This document shows, piece after piece, positions 27,505 to 36,934 of a stretch of DNA of 64,000 nt (its first letter is position 1; the number at the start of each line of letters is the position of its first letter). Position numbers and translations under genes: made by a program. The stretch is from Thalassomonas sp. RHCl1 (GTDB lineage: Bacteria; Pseudomonadota; Gammaproteobacteria; Enterobacterales; Alteromonadaceae). The notes under the pieces are model-generated. The model saw only the letters and a program-made list of their open reading frames with translations. It searched no databases and was not told the origin of the DNA. The stretch spans positions 186,001 to 250,000 of the forward strand of contig NZ_CANDNZ010000009.1 of assembly GCF_947387555.1 (NCBI RefSeq), written 5' to 3'.

Positions 27505-27635
27505 TTTATTTTGTAAGAAAAAATCGTAGCCTTTTTTCATAAATCTGCCGCAAAAACTTCATCAATAACGCCTTTAACTGTCATCTGACCAGTTTAATAT
27601 TAGCTTTTTATTTAACAGTTTAGGTTAATCATTAG

Positions 27636-28973
27636 ATGAAGAGTTTTGCCGTTAATGTCTCCGTTATTTCTCTGGCTTTGGCCCTGTCCGCCTGTAAGGA
27701 TGAAGAAGTAAAAGTTGTTGAAGTAGACAAGCCCGTGATTGTCGAAAATACCGTCACCCTGGTGGAGCGGGTTGAAGTGCCCGTGCTTGTGCCTTCGGCA
27801 GATGAGTCAAATATTCAACTGGGCAGCCGGCCATTTTTCCTGGTGGATACCCTGCCATCGGGAGAGCTGAAAACTAAACTGCAGCAATGCAGTGACGGGC
27901 CGTTTTATCGTACCGATTTTTCTATCGGCCACCGTGGTGCCGCCATGCAATACCCGGAGCACACTAAAGAGTCCTATACCGCGGCGGCGAGAATGGGCGC
28001 CGGCATTATAGAATGTGATGTCACCTTTACCCAAGATCGGGAGCTGGTGTGCCGCCATTCACAATGTGATTTACACACCACCACCAATATCCTGGCCATG
28101 CCTGAAATAGCCGCTTCCTGTACTACCCCCTTTATCGGTGCCGATGTCGAAAACAATGTCCCGGCCCAGGCAAAATGTTGTACCAGTGATATCACCCTGG
28201 CCCAGTTTAAGCAGCTTCAGGGGAAAATGGATGCCGCCAACCCTATGGGCACCACAGTCGAAGAATATATGGATGCCACGCCAAGCTGGCGCACCGACTT
28301 ATATGCCGGCCAAGGCACGCTGATGACTCATGCCGAGAGTATCGAACTTTTTAAAGCGCTCGGGGTTAAAATGACCCCGGAGCTAAAATCACCGAGTGTG
28401 ACTATGCCGTTTAACGGCTTCAGCCAGCAGGATTATGCCCAGAAAATGCTTGATGAATATAAAGCGGCGGGGGTAGCCCCCGGCGATGTTTATCCCCAGT
28501 CCTTTAACCTGGCCGATGTTCAGTACTGGATTGCCAATGAAAGTGAATTTGCCGGGCAGGCGGTGTACCTGGACGGGCGTTATGACGAGGAAAGTTTTGA
28601 TATCAGCAATAGCGATACCTGGTCGCCGAGCATGGCCGAGCTGGCCGCAGACGGGGTGAAAATTATCGCACCGCCTTTATGGATGCTGGTAACGTTAGAC
28701 GATGAAAACAACATAGTACCGTCAGCATATGCGACACAGGCGAAAGCGGCCGGGCTGGATATTATCACCTGGACCTTAGAGCGCTCCGGACCGCTGGGTG
28801 ATGGCGGCGGCTGGTATTATCAAACCATTAATGAGGTGATCAACAATGACGGCCAGCAGCTGGAACTGTTGGATGTGCTGGCGCAGCAGGTGGGGGTTAT
28901 CGGAGTTTTCGCTGACTGGCCGGGTACGGTCAGTTATTATGCCAGCTGTATGGAAATGCCGCTAAGCCGTTAA
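27636..28973 (+). CDS. Glycerophosphodiester phosphodiesterase, lipoprotein
   Basis: 445 residues. A lipoprotein signal ([10 protein letters not shown], lipobox LSAC) predicts acylated Cys at about residue 20. The GDPD barrel starts [20 protein letters not shown] and has ECDVTFTQD (metal ligands) and [13 protein letters not shown], completing the catalytic set. Later parts include MTPELKSPS and [11 protein letters not shown]. It should hydrolyse glycerophosphodiesters to glycerol-3-phosphate plus alcohol at the envelope. Inserted Cys-rich loops suggest disulfides. A strong terminator follows. Confidence 0.9.
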   Translation: MKSFAVNVSVISLALALSACKDEEVKVVEVDKPVIVENTVTLVERVEVPVLVPSADESNIQLGSRPFFLVDTLPSGELKTKLQQCSDGPFYRTDFSIGHRGAAMQYPEHTKESYTAAARMGAGIIECDVTFTQDRELVCRHSQCDLHTTTNILAMPEIAASCTTPFIGADVENNVPAQAKCCTSDITLAQFKQLQGKMDAANPMGTTVEEYMDATPSWRTDLYAGQGTLMTHAESIELFKALGVKMTPELKSPSVTMPFNGFSQQDYAQKMLDEYKAAGVAPGDVYPQSFNLADVQYWIANESEFAGQAVYLDGRYDEESFDISNSDTWSPSMAELAADGVKIIAPPLWMLVTLDDENNIVPSAYATQAKAAGLDIITWTLERSGPLGDGGGWYYQTINEVINNDGQQLELLDVLAQQVGVIGVFADWPGTVSYYASCMEMPLSR

Positions 28974-28993
28974 CCCTTCTGGTTTGAAAATAA

Positions 28994-29034
28994 AGCGCCG
29001 GAGAAAACGAACCGTTTTGCCCGGCGCTGTTTTG
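28994..29034 (+). terminator. Terminator after the GDPD gene
   Basis: AGCGCCGG (28994-29001) pairs with CCGGCGCT (29021-29028), with further A/T pairing inside (AAAACG with CGTTTT), then GTTTT. Confidence 0.8.
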
Positions 29035-29126
29035 CGTTTGTGATATCGGCAAAGGCTGTGATGTTATTAGACCTTGTCTGTTTTTATCTTTATAATCAAA
29101 GGTAAAGTTATCTCAGGTAAGCCGCT

Positions 29127-29741
29127 ATGTCAGGAGCAGAGTCAGCATCCGAGCGTGATTCGAAGCTACAACAGTTTAATGAATTTTTCTCGATAGAAAA
29201 CGAATTTACCGTAAACCTTATTCCCCTGGATGCCGATCAGGTGCCGGATTATAACGCGTTTATGGAAAGGATCCCCTTACCCTTTAAAATTTCCAGCGAT
29301 ATTTCCAGCGTGGACCAGTCGGCGTTAAGACCGCTTCAGGGGTTAAGCGGCGTGGCCAGCCATTTGGTGGAGTTTTTAAACCACCAGGCGCAAAAAATCG
29401 ATTTATTGGTGGGTTATATCCTCAGCCAGCAGGACGATGAGCAATACCGTTACCAGGGGGTTAAGTTCGGCGGCGGCGGTATTATTTTTGCCGCGAAGGA
29501 GCTGTTTGCGCTTCACCAGATGTTGGAAATGAAAATGTTTTTCTTGCAAGATCATTGTGCGGTGTTTTGTTTGGGGGAAATTATCGATGTCGAACGACAT
29601 CAGGAAATGAATCACTATAAAGTGATTTTTCATTATATCCGGGATGAAGACAGGGAAGTGCTGGTGCGCACCAGCCTACACGAACAATCCAAACAGTTGC
29701 AATTACTGGCACAGCAGCGCAATAAGCAATCGGGCAGTTAA
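29127..29741 (+). CDS. Atypical PilZ-like protein
   Basis: 204 residues, AGGTAAG before the ATG. An N-terminal helical region (to about 105) precedes a beta-rich C-terminal domain: LLVGYILSQQ, RYQGVKFGGGGIIF, FFLQDHCAVFCLGEIIDV, YKVIFHYI. This resembles PilZ-like proteins of Shewanella/Vibrio relatives, but the N/DxSxxG motif is replaced by KFGGGG and no clean RxxxR is present. c-di-GMP binding is therefore doubtful. Confidence 0.55.
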   Translation: MSGAESASERDSKLQQFNEFFSIENEFTVNLIPLDADQVPDYNAFMERIPLPFKISSDISSVDQSALRPLQGLSGVASHLVEFLNHQAQKIDLLVGYILSQQDDEQYRYQGVKFGGGGIIFAAKELFALHQMLEMKMFFLQDHCAVFCLGEIIDVERHQEMNHYKVIFHYIRDEDREVLVRTSLHEQSKQLQLLAQQRNKQSGS

Positions 29742-29784
29742 TCGCGCCCCGGGGATTCTCGCCTGAGGCGCCGCTATCGGCTTT

Positions 29785-30951
29785 TTAAACGCAAATACGG
29801 TTTAAGGTGGTATCCACCACTTGCGAGGTTTGTTGCTGCTCGGTGGCGTGCTTGGCAACCGAGCTTAGTCCTGTGGTGATTGCCCGGCTTAAGTGCACCA
29901 CGGTCGACATATTCTCATTGACCGAAGCGGTAGACTGTTGCTGCTCTTCGGTGCCGCTGGCAATTTGTGAGGTCAGGTTATCTACCTCGGTAAAGACATT
30001 GCCGATTTGCTCCAGGGCCTCGACCACATCGGATGAATGCTCCAGGCTCTCGCGGGTAAGTGCCTGGCCTTTGGCGATGGCATTGACGGCATTGGTGGAT
30101 TTGCTCTGCAGTCCTTCGACCATGGCTTGAATTTCTACCGTAGACTCCTGGGTCCTGTGGGCCAGGGCCCTGACTTCATCGGCTACCACGGCAAAGCCCC
30201 GGCCCTGTTCACCTGCGCGGGCGGCTTCAATAGCGGCATTTAACGCCAGCAAATTGGTCTGCTCGGCAATGCCGCGGATAACATCCAGTACCGTGCCTAT
30301 GCGTGAGCATTCTTCCTGCAACAAGGCCAGCTCCTGCGCCATGGCATTAACTTCTTCGGCAACCGCCGACATGCTTTGCTGGCTGGTGCTCGACGATGAA
30401 CTGCCCCGGGCTAATATCGACATCACTTCGCTGCTGGTATGGCTGACTTTGGCGGCGCTTTCCGATAATACCGTTGAGGTGGCGGCCACCTGTTCGATGG
30501 ATTGCGCCATTTGATCTATCTCCCTGGCAGACTCGTCAACGGCGCCGACAGACTCGCCCATTTGATCCGCCAGCCGGGTTGACCCCTGGCGCAGGGCATC
30601 GGATTCGCGGCGAATATCGGCAATCATTTCTGCCAGCTCGGCAATAAAGGCGCTTAAACCGTTGATGATATCTCCCAGGTCATCCGGGACCCTGTCGGTG
30701 ATGGGTTTTTCCGGCGCCTGATCGGCGCTGATCACTAACTCCAGGTAACTTTTCAGCCGGGTTAAACGTTTGGAGAGAAACTGCTGCGAGTAAAGGTAAG
30801 CACTTAACAGCTGCAGGCCAAGCATGATAATAAGTGTCGCTATCAGGGCCAGGTGGCTTAACTCCTGTGCAAAAACACTTAAGGCGAGAATAAAAATTAT
30901 GCCCACCAGGGCCGGCGGCAAGAGCAGTTTAATGTTTAAACGGTTGAGCAT
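29785..30951 (-). CDS. Methyl-accepting chemotaxis protein without periplasmic sensor
   Basis: 388 residues from the ATG at 30951, preceded by GGAAC (a start four codons earlier is possible). Two adjacent membrane helices (about 9-29 and 33-53) leave almost no periplasmic loop. A short HAMP-like linker follows, then the signalling domain with hairpin tip [18 protein letters not shown] and [12 protein letters not shown]. The C-terminus lacks the NWETF-type CheR/CheB tether. It probably senses membrane or cytoplasmic state; ligand unknown. Confidence 0.92.
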   Translation of the reverse strand: MLNRLNIKLLLPPALVGIIFILALSVFAQELSHLALIATLIIMLGLQLLSAYLYSQQFLSKRLTRLKSYLELVISADQAPEKPITDRVPDDLGDIINGLSAFIAELAEMIADIRRESDALRQGSTRLADQMGESVGAVDESAREIDQMAQSIEQVAATSTVLSESAAKVSHTSSEVMSILARGSSSSSTSQQSMSAVAEEVNAMAQELALLQEECSRIGTVLDVIRGIAEQTNLLALNAAIEAARAGEQGRGFAVVADEVRALAHRTQESTVEIQAMVEGLQSKSTNAVNAIAKGQALTRESLEHSSDVVEALEQIGNVFTEVDNLTSQIASGTEEQQQSTASVNENMSTVVHLSRAITTGLSSVAKHATEQQQTSQVVDTTLNRICV

Positions 30952-31184
30952 GATAAGTTCCATTCATTGTTATTATTTGTGATGCGATGTAGCTAGCGTT
31001 TTTTAAACGGTAAGCTGGCCGCTTATGCTGATTTAATTTTAACCAATAAATTACCTGTAAATGTTCAATATTGCTAATATTTTTTATCGAGAGCACAGCT
31101 CTTGGCTGGGAATGTCCGGCGGGGAAACAGGAAGGGTCTGTTGTTGCGCTTCCTGTTATTTTGGGGAAAGGGATTATCAGGGGG

Positions 31185-31532
31185 TCAGCTATGGTGTATT
31201 AAGTGGCTGTCTTCTGGCGATTGAGCCCCGTTATCCATATCGTAATCGCGCAGCACCGAGGCCACCCGGATACGGTAGCTGCTAAAAATACCGCTGCGTC
31301 CGGTTTTTTGCGCCTGTCTGTGTGCCAGGGTGTTGCGCCAGGCTTTGACGGCCTGTTCGTCTTGCCAGAACGAGAGCGACAGGTATTTATCCGGGTCCTG
31401 TAAACTTTGAAAGCGCTCTACCGAGATAAAGCCGTTGACTTTTTCCAGGTGGGCTTTTAATTTGCCGGCCAGGGTAAAATAATCCTCTTTTGTGCTGCTG
31501 TGAAGACAGACTTCAAAGATAACCGCTATCAT
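31185..31532 (-). CDS. Antibiotic biosynthesis monooxygenase (ABM) domain protein
   Basis: 115 residues. FEVCLHSSTKEDYFTLAGKL, VNGFISVERFQSL and YLSLSFWQDEQAVKAWR are the hallmarks of the ABM dimeric ferredoxin-like fold, found in cofactor-free oxygenases and in IsdG-like haem-degrading proteins. It starts one base after the stop of the NIPSNAP-like gene, so the two form an operon. Substrate unknown. Confidence 0.82.
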   Translation of the reverse strand: MIAVIFEVCLHSSTKEDYFTLAGKLKAHLEKVNGFISVERFQSLQDPDKYLSLSFWQDEQAVKAWRNTLAHRQAQKTGRSGIFSSYRIRVASVLRDYDMDNGAQSPEDSHLIHHS

Positions 31533-31533
31533 G

Positions 31534-31884
31534 TTAATCCTGCTCCTGCTTATCCGTTAACGCCTGCCTGAATAAGGTTTCCGCCACCGGGGTTAAAAAG
31601 CTGCGTTTCTCTTCCAGGATAAACCGGCTTTGGCGGGCAAAGGCAAAGTTCTCTTTGCCGCCACTGTCTAGTTTTAACCTGCGGCGGTATTGCTCGTATG
31701 CCGCCAGCGAAGCAAAGTTGATCAAGCCGTAGGCGATATTATTGCTGCCTTCGTGGGGCAAAAAGTAACCGAGCAGTTCTCCCTGGCAGGCGGGGATGAT
31801 TTCTCCCCAGTTCTTGGCGTATTGGTGAAACTCGTCGATTTTTGCGGCATCGAGTTTGTATTCGATAAAACAGGTGATGGTCAT
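31534..31884 (-). CDS. NIPSNAP-family protein
   Basis: 116 residues. [40 protein letters not shown] and [15 protein letters not shown] match the NIPSNAP dimeric alpha/beta barrel. It is the first gene of a two-gene operon with the ABM protein. The divergent ArsR-type gene 159 bases away is the likely regulator (inference). No enzymatic role is established for the family. Confidence 0.82.
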   Translation of the reverse strand: MTITCFIEYKLDAAKIDEFHQYAKNWGEIIPACQGELLGYFLPHEGSNNIAYGLINFASLAAYEQYRRRLKLDSGGKENFAFARQSRFILEEKRSFLTPVAETLFRQALTDKQEQD

Positions 31885-32043
31885 TGGCTTTACCTCTTTC
31901 GTTTTTCATCTTGGTGTAAATCGGGTTTTAGCGCATGTTATCGCTTTGAAAATGTTATGCTTCGATGCAGGTCGAACTGTTTGAGTCTTTTTTATGGCAA
32001 GCTGGGGGAAATTTTAAAATGATGAGAAATGGAGTCTAGCGCT

Positions 32044-32745
32044 ATGCAAGAACCCGATATCGCCACACTTTCGGCAATGATAGCCGAGCCTGCCCGGGCA
32101 AAAATGCTGATTGCCTTAATGGCGGGAAAAGCCCTTACCGCAACGGAGTTGGCCCTGGAAGGGGATATCACGGCACAAACCGCCAGTAGCCATCTGGCCA
32201 AACTGGTCGCGGCTCAATTGCTGGTGGTGCGCAAGCAGGGGCGGCATAAGTATTTTCAGCTCAGCGGGGCGGATATCGCCCAATTATTGGAAACCTTGTT
32301 AAATATTTCGGCGAAAACGGCCCCTTCCCGGGTGAAAACCGGCCCCGCCGATCCTGATTTACGATTGGCCCGGATATGTTATGACCATCTGGCGGGGGAG
32401 ATGAGCGTCGCTCTGTATGACAGTTTGCTTTGCCGGGGTTATATCAGGGATACCAGCGAGCCACAGCTGACGCTCACGGCGCTGGGGCAGGAATTTTTTC
32501 GTGGCTTGGGATTGGAGCTTGAGACCTTAACAAGCAAAAAGCGTCCGCTTTGTAAGTCTTGTCTGGACTGGAGTGAGCGGCGCTTTCATCTGGCGGGTTC
32601 ACTCGGTCAGTGGATTTTAGCGGACGTGCTTGATAAGGGCTGGGCAGCCAGGGATCCCGACAGCCGGGTGATCCGATTTAATGAGGCCGGTTTAAAACGT
32701 TTTAACCACCGTTATCAACTAGGAAAAATGCATTATGCAGGCTGA
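32044..32745 (+). CDS. ArsR-family winged-helix regulator with C-terminal extension
   Basis: 233 residues from the ATG at 32044, with GGAG upstream; the ATG at 32029 overlaps that site. The N-terminal ArsR fold is ATLSAMIAEPARAKMLIAL, ALTATELALEGDITAQTAS, RKQGRHKYFQL. The C-terminal half (about 95-233) is unusual in length and contains CKSCLDWSERRFHLAG, a possible metal-binding CxxC with an aromatic/His cluster. This composite type accompanies NIPSNAP-like genes elsewhere; here it is divergent from one. Confidence 0.85.
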   Translation: MQEPDIATLSAMIAEPARAKMLIALMAGKALTATELALEGDITAQTASSHLAKLVAAQLLVVRKQGRHKYFQLSGADIAQLLETLLNISAKTAPSRVKTGPADPDLRLARICYDHLAGEMSVALYDSLLCRGYIRDTSEPQLTLTALGQEFFRGLGLELETLTSKKRPLCKSCLDWSERRFHLAGSLGQWILADVLDKGWAARDPDSRVIRFNEAGLKRFNHRYQLGKMHYAG

Positions 32746-32821
32746 TGACCTCATCTGTTGACGGATTCTACCCTGAGCCATTTTGTTGGCAATTGAATTC
32801 ATTCGCTTGAAAAAACAACTA

Positions 32822-32839
32822 ACCTGACGTAAGGTAGGT
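32822..32839. promoter_or_regulatory. TetR operator, copy 1 (autoregulatory)
   Basis: ACCTGACGTAAGGTAGGT lies two bases before the tetR start codon and covers its ribosome site. Its reverse complement matches 16 of 18 bases with the site at 33513-33530. Confidence 0.7.
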
Positions 32840-32841
32840 AT

Positions 32842-33420
32842 ATGAAAATCGCAAAAGATACCCGAAGTGAAATACTCGATGTTGCCATGGACATGGTGCA
32901 GCGCCTGTCTATCAGCGGCGTCAGCTTCCAGGAGCTGGCTAACCGCGTCGGCATTAAAAAAGGCAGCATGTATTATCATTTTGAAAGTAAAGATGATTTA
33001 TCCGTAGCCCTGATGGACAGGGCTTGTGAGGACCTTAAAGCCAGCTTTGCCCGCGGCAGGGAAAAGTCCCCCAGCCGTCAGCTCAGGTATTTTTTCTCCA
33101 TCTATGTCCGTTATATCGGCCCGGGGCATAAAATTTGTCCGGGAGGCGCCTTTGCCGCCGAATGGGAGAGCCAGTCTGAGCAAGTACAGCAAAGTGTCAG
33201 GCGGGTGATCAGCGTCCAGCAAAAAGGCGTGACCGAGATCATCGAAGCCGGATTAAAACAGGGAGTCTTTACCGGCCACGGGCAAGATGCCAGAGCGCTT
33301 GCCTGCTGGGTGCTCTCCAGCCTGCAGGGGGCTGTGCTGATAAGCCGGGTCGAAGAGCAGGCGATGTCTTTTGATGCCTGTATTAAAGTGATTGAAAGCT
33401 ATTTAAATATTAACGACTAA
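32842..33420 (+). CDS. TetR/AcrR-family transcriptional regulator
   Basis: 192 residues. The N-terminal helix-turn-helix is VSFQELANRVGIKKGSMYYHF, with recognition helix KKGSMYYHF. The C-terminal ligand domain (CPGGAFAAEWESQ, ALACWVLSSLQGAVL) is of the AcrR/NemR-like type with a Cys in the GHKICPGGAF loop. The same 18-base site lies before this gene and before the hydrolase gene downstream, so it likely represses both. Confidence 0.9.
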   Translation: MKIAKDTRSEILDVAMDMVQRLSISGVSFQELANRVGIKKGSMYYHFESKDDLSVALMDRACEDLKASFARGREKSPSRQLRYFFSIYVRYIGPGHKICPGGAFAAEWESQSEQVQQSVRRVISVQQKGVTEIIEAGLKQGVFTGHGQDARALACWVLSSLQGAVLISRVEEQAMSFDACIKVIESYLNIND

Positions 33421-33512
33421 TGGCCCGCTGGCACTGGCTTGGAGGTTAAGCTAGTACCACTGTCGCCTGAAAATTAGCCGTTAGCAGTATCTGAAAAAAT
33501 TTTGCTCGTTTA

Positions 33513-33530
33513 ACCTACCTGTCGTCAGGT
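33513..33530. promoter_or_regulatory. TetR operator, copy 2 (hydrolase promoter)
   Basis: ACCTACCTGTCGTCAGGT, matching the reverse complement of the site at 32822-32839 at 16 of 18 positions, sits 62 bases before the alpha/beta hydrolase start. Confidence 0.7.
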
Positions 33531-33591
33531 TTGTTTTTGGCACTAAAGCTGAAACTGAGACAAACAAGCAATAGATAAAGAGGAAAATCCC

Positions 33592-34458
33592 ATGAATTTT
33601 GCCCTGATGAGTTACCGCATTAAAAACCAGCTGATGAGTTTTATTGCCCCGTCGAGAACCGCTAAAAAGACTTTGGCTGTGTTTATGCGTCCGCGCCGCA
33701 GCGAGCCGAAAGCCTGGGAGCTCAAAGCCGAAAACCGGGGAGAGCGTTTTAATCTCAATGAAAACATCAGTGCCATTTACTGGCAGGGGGATGGTGTGAC
33801 AGACCCCGCTTCGGGTCCGGGGAAAAATTTGTTGCTGATCCATGGCTGGGAGAGCCGGGCGACACAAATGTATGGTTTAGTGCCCCGGCTGCTTGAGCTG
33901 GGTTACCGGGTCACGGCACTTGATATGCCGGCACATGGTAAATCGCAGGGGGATATGGCCAATGCCGAGGTTTTTGTGCAAACCCTGTTGCTTGCTCAGG
34001 AAAAACTGGGGAAGTTTGATGCCGTTATCGGCCACTCCATGGGGGCGGGCGCGGCAAGCTTAGCTTTATCCCGGGGGCTGGAAACTGATAAGCTGGTGCT
34101 GGTCTCGGGCCCTTCTTCGATTGAGAATGTGCTCAGGCGTTTTTCTAAAATTGTTGGCTTAAACCGCAGGGCAACCAATAAGTTTATTGATTTTGCCTCC
34201 GAGCTGGTGGGGGTACATCCTGCGGAATTAGATGCCAGCAAACAAAATGTCGGTAACCCTACGCCGACATTGATCGTGCATGATCTCGATGACAGGGAAG
34301 TGCCTATCAGCGAATCCCGGCGTTTGTTGCCGGCGTTTGAAAATGCCGAGTTTTTTGAAACCCGGGGATTGGGGCACAGAAAAATTCTTAAATCGCCGCA
34401 ACTGAACGATAAAATTTATCAATTTCTTGCGATGGCGGCTAAGGGGGCAACGGCCTGA
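33592..34458 (+). CDS. Alpha/beta hydrolase, TetR-regulated
   Basis: 288 residues, ATG preceded by GAGGAAAA. Alpha/beta hydrolase motifs are LLLIHGWESRA (oxyanion region), GHSMGAG (nucleophile Ser), VHDLDDREVP (acid) and GLGHRKIL (His). About 70 N-terminal residues precede the core. Activity is probably on an ester or small substrate, unknown. The shared operator with the upstream TetR gene suggests the substrate or a related compound is the inducer. Confidence 0.88.
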   Translation: MNFALMSYRIKNQLMSFIAPSRTAKKTLAVFMRPRRSEPKAWELKAENRGERFNLNENISAIYWQGDGVTDPASGPGKNLLLIHGWESRATQMYGLVPRLLELGYRVTALDMPAHGKSQGDMANAEVFVQTLLLAQEKLGKFDAVIGHSMGAGAASLALSRGLETDKLVLVSGPSSIENVLRRFSKIVGLNRRATNKFIDFASELVGVHPAELDASKQNVGNPTPTLIVHDLDDREVPISESRRLLPAFENAEFFETRGLGHRKILKSPQLNDKIYQFLAMAAKGATA

Positions 34459-34744
34459 GCATTTTCCTTGGGGTGTTTTTGGGGCTTTATTCACAGCCCC
34501 GGTTTGCTTTCATGAGGTTGGGACTCTCTCCAGCCGTAGAGGTAACGGTTATGCCAATGGCTGGCTGTCATCGGCACTAACGTTAGCCGGGGGCGGATAA
34601 AGCAACGTTTTTATTCAGGTATCGTTCGCTGCGCCTGATCTTGCTATTTTTTTTAGATAATAAATTTATTGTTATTGGTTGTTGAGTTATCTGCCTCTCA
34701 CCCCAAAGTAATACTATTCAATCGGCTTTTTAAAGGGAACTCTT

Positions 34745-35410
34745 ATGAACAAAACTGTTGTTATTACCGGTGCCAATCGCGGCATAGGGCTGGCTTTTGC
34801 GACCTTATACCAAAAGCAGGGGGCACAGGTATACGCCCTATGCCGAAACAGTTCGGCTGAGCTTGATGCGCTGCAGGTGCAGGTGATTACAGGTGTTGAT
34901 GTTGCCACGGATCAGGGACTGGACAAGATGGTGGCTGCCCTTAAAGACGTGAATATCGATATCTTACTTTGTAATGCCGGTATATTACGGGATGAGTCTT
35001 TAGGTGAGCTTAACTGCACCACGATACGCGAGCAATTTGAAGTTAACGCCCTGGCGCCGCTCAGGGTTGCCGATGCCTTGCTGGCCAATTTGTCTTCCGG
35101 CAGTAAAATTGCCATGATCACCTCACGTATGGGCTCCATCGCTGATAACGGCTCGGGGGGACGCTACGGCTATCGTATGTCCAAGGCGGCGTTAAATGCT
35201 GCAGCCATGTCTTTGGCGAAAGATTTGGCGGGCAATAATATTGCGGTTGGTATTTATCACCCGGGTTATGTGCAAACCGAGATGGTCAATCATGGCGGTG
35301 ATATCAGCGCTAATGAATCCGCCAGCCGCTTAGTGGCACTTATTGACGGCTTAACCCTGGCAGAGTCCGGCGTATTTAAACATTCCAACGGCCAGGTATT
35401 ACCCTGGTAG
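34745..35410 (+). CDS. SDR-family oxidoreductase (CsgA/sniffer-like)
   Basis: 221 residues with AAGGGAAC upstream. TGANRGIG (cofactor), CNAGI, the catalytic Ser in MITSRMGS and YGYRMSK (YxxxK) are all intact. The short length and SRMGSIADN match the CsgA/sniffer subgroup. Substrate unknown. An alkyltransferase-like gene follows after 25 bases on the same strand. Confidence 0.88.
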   Translation: MNKTVVITGANRGIGLAFATLYQKQGAQVYALCRNSSAELDALQVQVITGVDVATDQGLDKMVAALKDVNIDILLCNAGILRDESLGELNCTTIREQFEVNALAPLRVADALLANLSSGSKIAMITSRMGSIADNGSGGRYGYRMSKAALNAAAMSLAKDLAGNNIAVGIYHPGYVQTEMVNHGGDISANESASRLVALIDGLTLAESGVFKHSNGQVLPW

Positions 35411-35435
35411 CGTTTTCTCAAGTAAGGGCTTTGAA

Positions 35436-35792
35436 ATGACGATAAATCCCCACTATGCCCGCATCTGGCAAACGGTGCAATTGATCCCGCCGGGTAAGGT
35501 CGCCTGTTATGGCCAGATTGCCGATTTGGCGGGGTTGCCGGGCAGGGCGCGCCTGGTGGGTAAAGCCCTGGGAAAAGTGCCGGAAGCTGGCTGGAAAAAC
35601 CAGCCTGTGCCCTGGTTCAGGGTGATTAATTCTGCCGGGAAAATTTCTTTTCCTGAAGGTAGCGAGCATTTTATCCGGCAAAAGCAGCTGTTGCAGGAGG
35701 AACAGGTGGTGGTGCTGGGCAGCCGCATTAAATTAAAAGAGTTTCAGTGGCAGCCGGACTTGGCTGAGCTGTTATTCCAGCTGGAATTTTAA
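35436..35792 (+). CDS. Alkyltransferase-like (ATL) DNA-binding protein
   Basis: 118 residues, GTAAGGGC upstream. The MGMT-type fold (VQLIPPGKVACYGQIADLAG, RLVGKALGK) has PVPWFRVINSAGK where the alkyl-accepting Cys of the PCHRVI motif is Trp. This is the ATL signature: such proteins bind O6-alkylguanine and hand it to nucleotide excision repair. It likely forms an operon with the SDR gene. Confidence 0.92.
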   Translation: MTINPHYARIWQTVQLIPPGKVACYGQIADLAGLPGRARLVGKALGKVPEAGWKNQPVPWFRVINSAGKISFPEGSEHFIRQKQLLQEEQVVVLGSRIKLKEFQWQPDLAELLFQLEF

Positions 35793-35841
35793 ATGGATTT
35801 ATCTGGTTTAAGCCGGTGTTTTACCGGCTTTATCTTTAAAG

Positions 35842-36930
35842 CTAGAGTACGTCCGTTAACGCTATACCCAAACCGAACCTTTGCTGGGAATGGTTATAGT
35901 CAATCAGGCTTTCGCCATAGCCGAGGGAGTACTGGGCGTAACCGCGCAGTTTTCCCCAAAGGGGGAAGGTAAAGCCCAATTCCAGCGCACCATGGTGACG
36001 GGCAAAGTTTTCCCTGACTTTACTTGTCCATTCATAGTCCGACCATTTGTATACCAGCGCCAGTTCAAAGTGCCCCATATAATCGTTTATATCCGGGTTG
36101 TCATCGCCGTCTGAGTCAAACGGATTTTGTTTTTCGCTTTCCGGCAGACGCCACCAGGGGCGAAACGACAGGGCGAAATTGTCTTTTTCATAAAGGAAGT
36201 TCAGATAAAGCCGGTTCCAGCTGCGGGATAACAGCTGGGACCTGCCGTTTGACTGGTGTTCCAGTCCCAGGGCAAAACCGGTATTGCCGCCTGCCGGGTG
36301 CCAGTTAAGCGGCGCCAGGTAAAAAACTTCCGGCTGGTAATTGGTTTCCCGAAAAGGCTTGGAAATGTTATCGGAATACACCTGCCACCAGGACTGCAGG
36401 GTGAAGCCGAAGAACAGCCCGTCATGCTGGATAAACAGGTCCTCCCGGTTCAGGGGCACCTTAATGCTCAACTGAAATTTCGCCTCGGTATTGGTTAAAT
36501 TTTCTGACCAGGCATCCACTCCCCGATAAACTTCGGTATTGACATTGTCTGTAATACTGGCGGGTAACAGGTAATTCATCTTATGGGGGGTGATCACAAA
36601 AGGATCGAAGGCGGTGGTTCTTTCGGCAATCAGGCGGCTGGAAATTATACCGTTAGTCGTGACTGGATCAGTACGGCTGATTTGTGCCAGTTCCGCCTCT
36701 TGTGAGTCTTTGCTTGGTTTAGCCGTGATTTCGGCGCTAAGTTCTGGTTTAGGTGCTGCCTTGTCAGTTAAACAGGCTGTGCGTATCTGCTGCGCCGTGG
36801 TGTCGGCATCGGCTGACTTTAATGCCGCCAGCAAACAGGCATCGAGCGCCGTTGTTGCAAGGGCCGGCGCCTGGGCTAAGGCTAACCCCAGGCACAACCC
36901 GCTGGCTGCGGCTTTATTGGCTAAGGGCAT
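35842..36930 (-). CDS. pldA: Outer-membrane phospholipase A (OMPLA)
   Basis: 362 residues. A signal peptide (LCLGLALAQAPALA) and a region of about 85 residues precede the 12-strand barrel. The active-site motif LEHQSNGRSQ (His and Ser) and QKVPLN/RPWWRLP-type segments identify OMPLA, a calcium-dependent dimeric phospholipase that removes phospholipids from the outer leaflet. The start lies 4 bases beyond the stop of the SDR gene upstream and lacks a clear ribosome site, so coupled translation is likely. Confidence 0.92.
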   Translation of the reverse strand: MPLANKAAASGLCLGLALAQAPALATTALDACLLAALKSADADTTAQQIRTACLTDKAAPKPELSAEITAKPSKDSQEAELAQISRTDPVTTNGIISSRLIAERTTAFDPFVITPHKMNYLLPASITDNVNTEVYRGVDAWSENLTNTEAKFQLSIKVPLNREDLFIQHDGLFFGFTLQSWWQVYSDNISKPFRETNYQPEVFYLAPLNWHPAGGNTGFALGLEHQSNGRSQLLSRSWNRLYLNFLYEKDNFALSFRPWWRLPESEKQNPFDSDGDDNPDINDYMGHFELALVYKWSDYEWTSKVRENFARHHGALELGFTFPLWGKLRGYAQYSLGYGESLIDYNHSQQRFGLGIALTDVL

Positions 36931-36934
36931 AGGG

